Shown piece after piece: positions 5,154-7,079 of a stretch of 7,079 nt of DNA. This DNA is from Acidimicrobiaceae bacterium (lineage in GTDB: Bacteria; Actinomycetota; Acidimicrobiia; Acidimicrobiales; Palsa-688): positions 1 through 7,079 of the forward strand of contig PMLI01000225.1 of NCBI GenBank assembly GCA_003158835.1. Direction: 5' to 3'. Numbering within the stretch: position 1 is the first letter of the stretch; the number at the start of each line of letters is the position of its first letter. Made by a program: the position numbers and the translations under genes. Below the pieces are notes generated by a model, which saw nothing but the letters and a program-made list of their open reading frames with translations, was not told the origin of the DNA and made no database searches.

Positions 5154-6909
5154 CCCATCCCAGGACGTCCAGGCGGCCTTCGCCAGTGTCCTCGTCGACG
5201 AGTGGGTGCGAGCGGGCGTGACCGATGCCGTGGCGTGCCCGGGTTCGCGCTCGACGCCGTTGCTGATCGCGCTGGCGGAAGCGGCCGAACGCGGCGTGCT
5301 GGTTGTCCACTCCGTACTCGACGAACGTTCGGCCGGCTTCTTCGCCCTGGGACTGGGCATGGCGTCGGGGGTACCGGCGCCCGTAGTGACCACCAGCGGC
5401 ACGGCTGCGGTCGAACTTCACCCGGCCGTAGTCGAGGCCCACCATTCGGGGGTGCCCATGCTGGCGGTTACCGCCGACCGGCCGGCCGAGCTCCAAGACT
5501 GCGGTGCGCCCCAGACGGTGCACCAGGTCGGCCTGTACGGCGACGCCGTACGTTGGCAGGCGTCTCCGGGAACCCCGGAGCTTGTATCGGCGCCCGCGTG
5601 GCGCCCGCTCGGCTCCCGGTCGGTGGCTGAGGCCCGGGGCGGGGCCGGCCGGCCCGGGCCGGTGCACCTGAACCTGGCCTTTCGGGAACCTCTCATCGGC
5701 TCGGGGGAGGCGCTCCTGCCCGGCGTCGAGGGCCGGCCCGGCGGTGCCCCGTGGCACCGGCTGGGACCTCCCCGCGAGCTCCTGCCACCCCGGGATGTCG
5801 TCGATCTCCTGACCGGGGCGGGGGAGCGAGGTTTGATAGTTGCCGGCCCGGGCGCGGGCCGCCCGGGAGCGGTTTGGCAGCTGGCCCGGGCGGCCGGTTG
5901 GCCCGTCATGGCCAGCCTGTCCAGCGGGTGCCGGCTCCCGGGCGCTATCGCCGCCGCGGATGCTCTCCTGCGCACCAGGCTGGCCCGGGACTGGCGGCCT
6001 GACGTGGTCCTACGCCTGGGGGCGCCGTGGGCCTCGAGGGTGGTGAACGAGTGGCTGGGGAGCCTTTCCTGCCCTCAGGTGCTGGTCGACCCGTGGGGCA
6101 CGTGGTCCGCACCCGACCGCCTACCGGGGGAAGTGGTCGTGGCCAGCCCCGAGGCGGTGTGCCGCAGCGTGGCGAGCGCCGTCCCGGTCAGGCGTGGAGG
6201 GGACTGGGCGCGCCGGTGGTCAGGGGCTGAAGAGGCCGCCCAGGGAGCCATCGAAAGGGCGCTGGCGGCCGAAGCGGGCCTGACCGAGCCGGGGGTGGCC
6301 CGTTCGTTGCTGCGGGCGGCGCCGGCCGGGGCCAGCATCGTGGTGTCGTCGTCGATGCCGGTGCGGGACCTCGAGTGCTGGAGCCTTCCCCGGGCCGAGG
6401 TGCGCGTGCTGGCCAACCGGGGCGCCAACGGTATCGACGGGGTCCTCTCAACGGCCATGGGCGTGGCCGCGGCCGCGGCGGGCTCGCGGGGGGGTGTGAT
6501 AGCCGTGCTGGGCGATCTGGCGTTCCTGTACGACGCCGGCGCCCTGCTGGCAGGCGGGCGGGGCGGCACCCGGCCCGACCTGGACGTCGTCGTAGTGGAC
6601 AACGACGGTGGCGGGATCTTCAGCTTCCTGCCCCAGGCCGGCTCCCAGCCTGCGGAGCGGTTCGAGCGCATGTGGGGCACGCCCCAGGATGCCGACCTGG
6701 TCGCTCTGGCCCGTGCCTACGGGGCTGACGTCGAGGAGATCCCGGACCTGGCTCGCTTGGCCCAGGTCGTGGCCGCCGGCCGGGAGGCTAGGGGCGTCCG
6801 GGCCTTCATCGCCAAAACCGACCGGGTGGCCAACGTGGCCGTGCACCAGCGCCTTCACGCCGCGGTCGAGGCTGTTATCGAAGCCGCCGTCGGGGGGTGG
6901 ACGGCGTAG
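5140..6909 (+). CDS. menD: SEPHCHC synthase (MenD), thiamine diphosphate-dependent
   Basis: MenD catalyses the first committed step of classical menaquinone synthesis. It decarboxylates 2-oxoglutarate on thiamine diphosphate and adds the succinyl unit to isochorismate, forming SEPHCHC. The 589-residue length is normal or slightly long. N-terminal PYR-domain motifs are CPGSRSTPL at 33-41, DERSAGFFALGL at 61-72 with E62 as the ThDP-activating glutamate, TSGTAAVELHPAVVEA, and TADRPAELQDCGAPQTVHQ (family form TADRP-E-L...GA-QT--Q). GPVHLNLAFREPL follows near 180-195. C-terminal PP-domain motifs are NRGANGIDG at 426-434, the Mg-ThDP motif GDLAFLYD at 458-465, DNDGGGIFSFLPQ from 487, and FERMWGTP. 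All expected catalytic segments are present, so the enzyme should be active. MTGPSPSQDVQAAFASVLVDEW gives the standard N-terminus. There is no Shine-Dalgarno sequence, and the gene is divergent from menH with a 17-bp gap. Confidence 0.95.
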   Translation: MTGPSPSQDVQAAFASVLVDEWVRAGVTDAVACPGSRSTPLLIALAEAAERGVLVVHSVLDERSAGFFALGLGMASGVPAPVVTTSGTAAVELHPAVVEAHHSGVPMLAVTADRPAELQDCGAPQTVHQVGLYGDAVRWQASPGTPELVSAPAWRPLGSRSVAEARGGAGRPGPVHLNLAFREPLIGSGEALLPGVEGRPGGAPWHRLGPPRELLPPRDVVDLLTGAGERGLIVAGPGAGRPGAVWQLARAAGWPVMASLSSGCRLPGAIAAADALLRTRLARDWRPDVVLRLGAPWASRVVNEWLGSLSCPQVLVDPWGTWSAPDRLPGEVVVASPEAVCRSVASAVPVRRGGDWARRWSGAEEAAQGAIERALAAEAGLTEPGVARSLLRAAPAGASIVVSSSMPVRDLECWSLPRAEVRVLANRGANGIDGVLSTAMGVAAAAAGSRGGVIAVLGDLAFLYDAGALLAGGRGGTRPDLDVVVVDNDGGGIFSFLPQAGSQPAERFERMWGTPQDADLVALARAYGADVEEIPDLARLAQVVAAGREARGVRAFIAKTDRVANVAVHQRLHAAVEAVIEAAVGGWTA

Positions 6910-6932
6910 GTGGCATTCGCTTTCGCGATTTT

Positions 6933-6965
6933 GTCACCATTTGCTGACCGTCAGCACATAGTGAC
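6933..6965. promoter_or_regulatory. Imperfect 33-bp palindrome after menD, overlapping a possible promoter
   Basis: Outer arms GTCAC (6933-6937) and GTGAC (6961-6965) and inner arms TGCTGAC (6942-6948) and GTCAGCA (6950-6956) are complementary and evenly spaced around a centre at 6949. Counting the spacer bases, 14 of 16 positions pair. A possible + strand promoter overlaps it: TTGTCA (6931-6936, five of six of the -35 consensus) and CATAGT (6957-6962, four of six of the -10), but the 20-bp spacer is long. This could be an operator for a gene beyond the window. Alternatively the transcript could form a hairpin followed by GAUUUUG and act as a weak menD terminator. The sequence alone does not decide between them. 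Confidence 0.4.
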
Positions 6966-6970
6966 GATTT

Positions 6971-6986
6971 TGTGAAAACGAACACA
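6971..6986. promoter_or_regulatory. CRP-like inverted repeat
   Basis: TGTGA (6971-6975), six bases, then ACACA (6982-6986) matches the CRP/GlxR-type site TGTGA-N6-TCACA with one mismatch. It lies just downstream of the 33-bp palindrome. A one-mismatch match by eye is weak evidence. Confidence 0.2.
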
Positions 6987-7014
6987 GGACCGACCTCGCC
7001 GGCGCCAGTCGGGG

Positions 7015-7079
7015 CGGGGTACCGCCGGCGCCGGGCGGGTCGGGTCGGGTCGGGTCGGGGTACCGCCGGCGCCGGGCGG
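7015..7079 (+). repeat. G-rich tandem direct repeat, 24-bp unit with 41-bp period, cut by the window edge
   Basis: A 24-bp sequence occurs identically at 7015-7038 and 7056-7079. Both copies carry GGTACC followed by the 10-bp palindrome CCGGCGCCGG (7025-7034 and 7066-7075). The link between the copies is made of CGGGT pentamers, four units over 7036-7055. The 10-mer CGCCGGCGCC also appears once more at 6997-7006, giving three copies at 6997, 7023 and 7064. The second copy ends exactly at the last base, so more units may follow. No coding function is seen. It may be a minisatellite, a regulatory array or part of a dispersed intergenic repeat family. Confidence 0.7.
7033..7060 (+). other. Potential G-quadruplex sequence
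   Basis: Six runs of three or four G (7033-7035, 7037-7039, 7042-7044, 7047-7049, 7052-7054, 7057-7060) are separated by loops of only one or two bases (C or TC). This exceeds the usual four-run G-quadruplex pattern and the short loops favour stability. Formation in the cell is not shown by sequence. Confidence 0.5.

Noticed and set aside
5123..5158. Earlier MenH start giving 12 more residues
   Set aside because: It would overlap the menD start and adds nothing conserved; MAAYIGLSARF is a normal start.

Overview
The window looks like ordinary chromosome of a high-GC actinobacterium. Base composition is very G+C rich, third codon positions are mostly G or C, and the proteins resemble actinobacterial families: a short MenE of about 370 residues and a flotillin-like SPFH protein with no membrane anchor. 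An acidimicrobial or related lineage would fit, but that placement is inference. I see no mobile element, tRNA, rRNA or CRISPR array.

Left part (1-2316). The window opens with the last 42 residues of a protein that may be a sugar-phosphate isomerase/epimerase-type TIM barrel. A PaiB-like FMN-binding split-barrel gene converges on it, and the two stop codons overlap. Across a 145-bp divergent spacer lies a two-gene unit: a 72-residue NfeD-like OB-fold protein and a flotillin-like SPFH/band 7 protein with a long Ala/Gln-rich coiled coil.

Central and right part (2296-6909). Four menaquinone (vitamin K2) genes follow in strictly alternating orientation: menE (-), menA (+), menH (-), menD (+). 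MenD condenses isochorismate with 2-oxoglutarate to SEPHCHC. MenH eliminates pyruvate to give SHCHC. MenE activates o-succinylbenzoate to its CoA thioester. MenA prenylates 1,4-dihydroxy-2-naphthoate at the membrane. MenF, MenC, MenB, the DHNA-CoA thioesterase and the final methyltransferase are not in the window. The start codons of menE/menA are 20 bp apart and those of menH/menD 17 bp apart. The menA and menH stop codons overlap, and menE overlaps the SPFH gene by 21 bp. None of the four has a convincing, well-placed Shine-Dalgarno sequence, so short-leader or leaderless transcripts are likely.

Right edge (6910-7079). This non-coding stretch holds an imperfect 33-bp palindrome over a possible promoter, a CRP-like inverted repeat, and a very G-rich repeat (24-bp unit, 41-bp period, joined by CGGGT pentamers) that runs off the window and could form a G-quadruplex.

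I find no convincing previously undescribed system. The points most worth a second look are the alternating men layout, the right-edge regulatory and repeat region, and the anchorless NfeD/SPFH pair.
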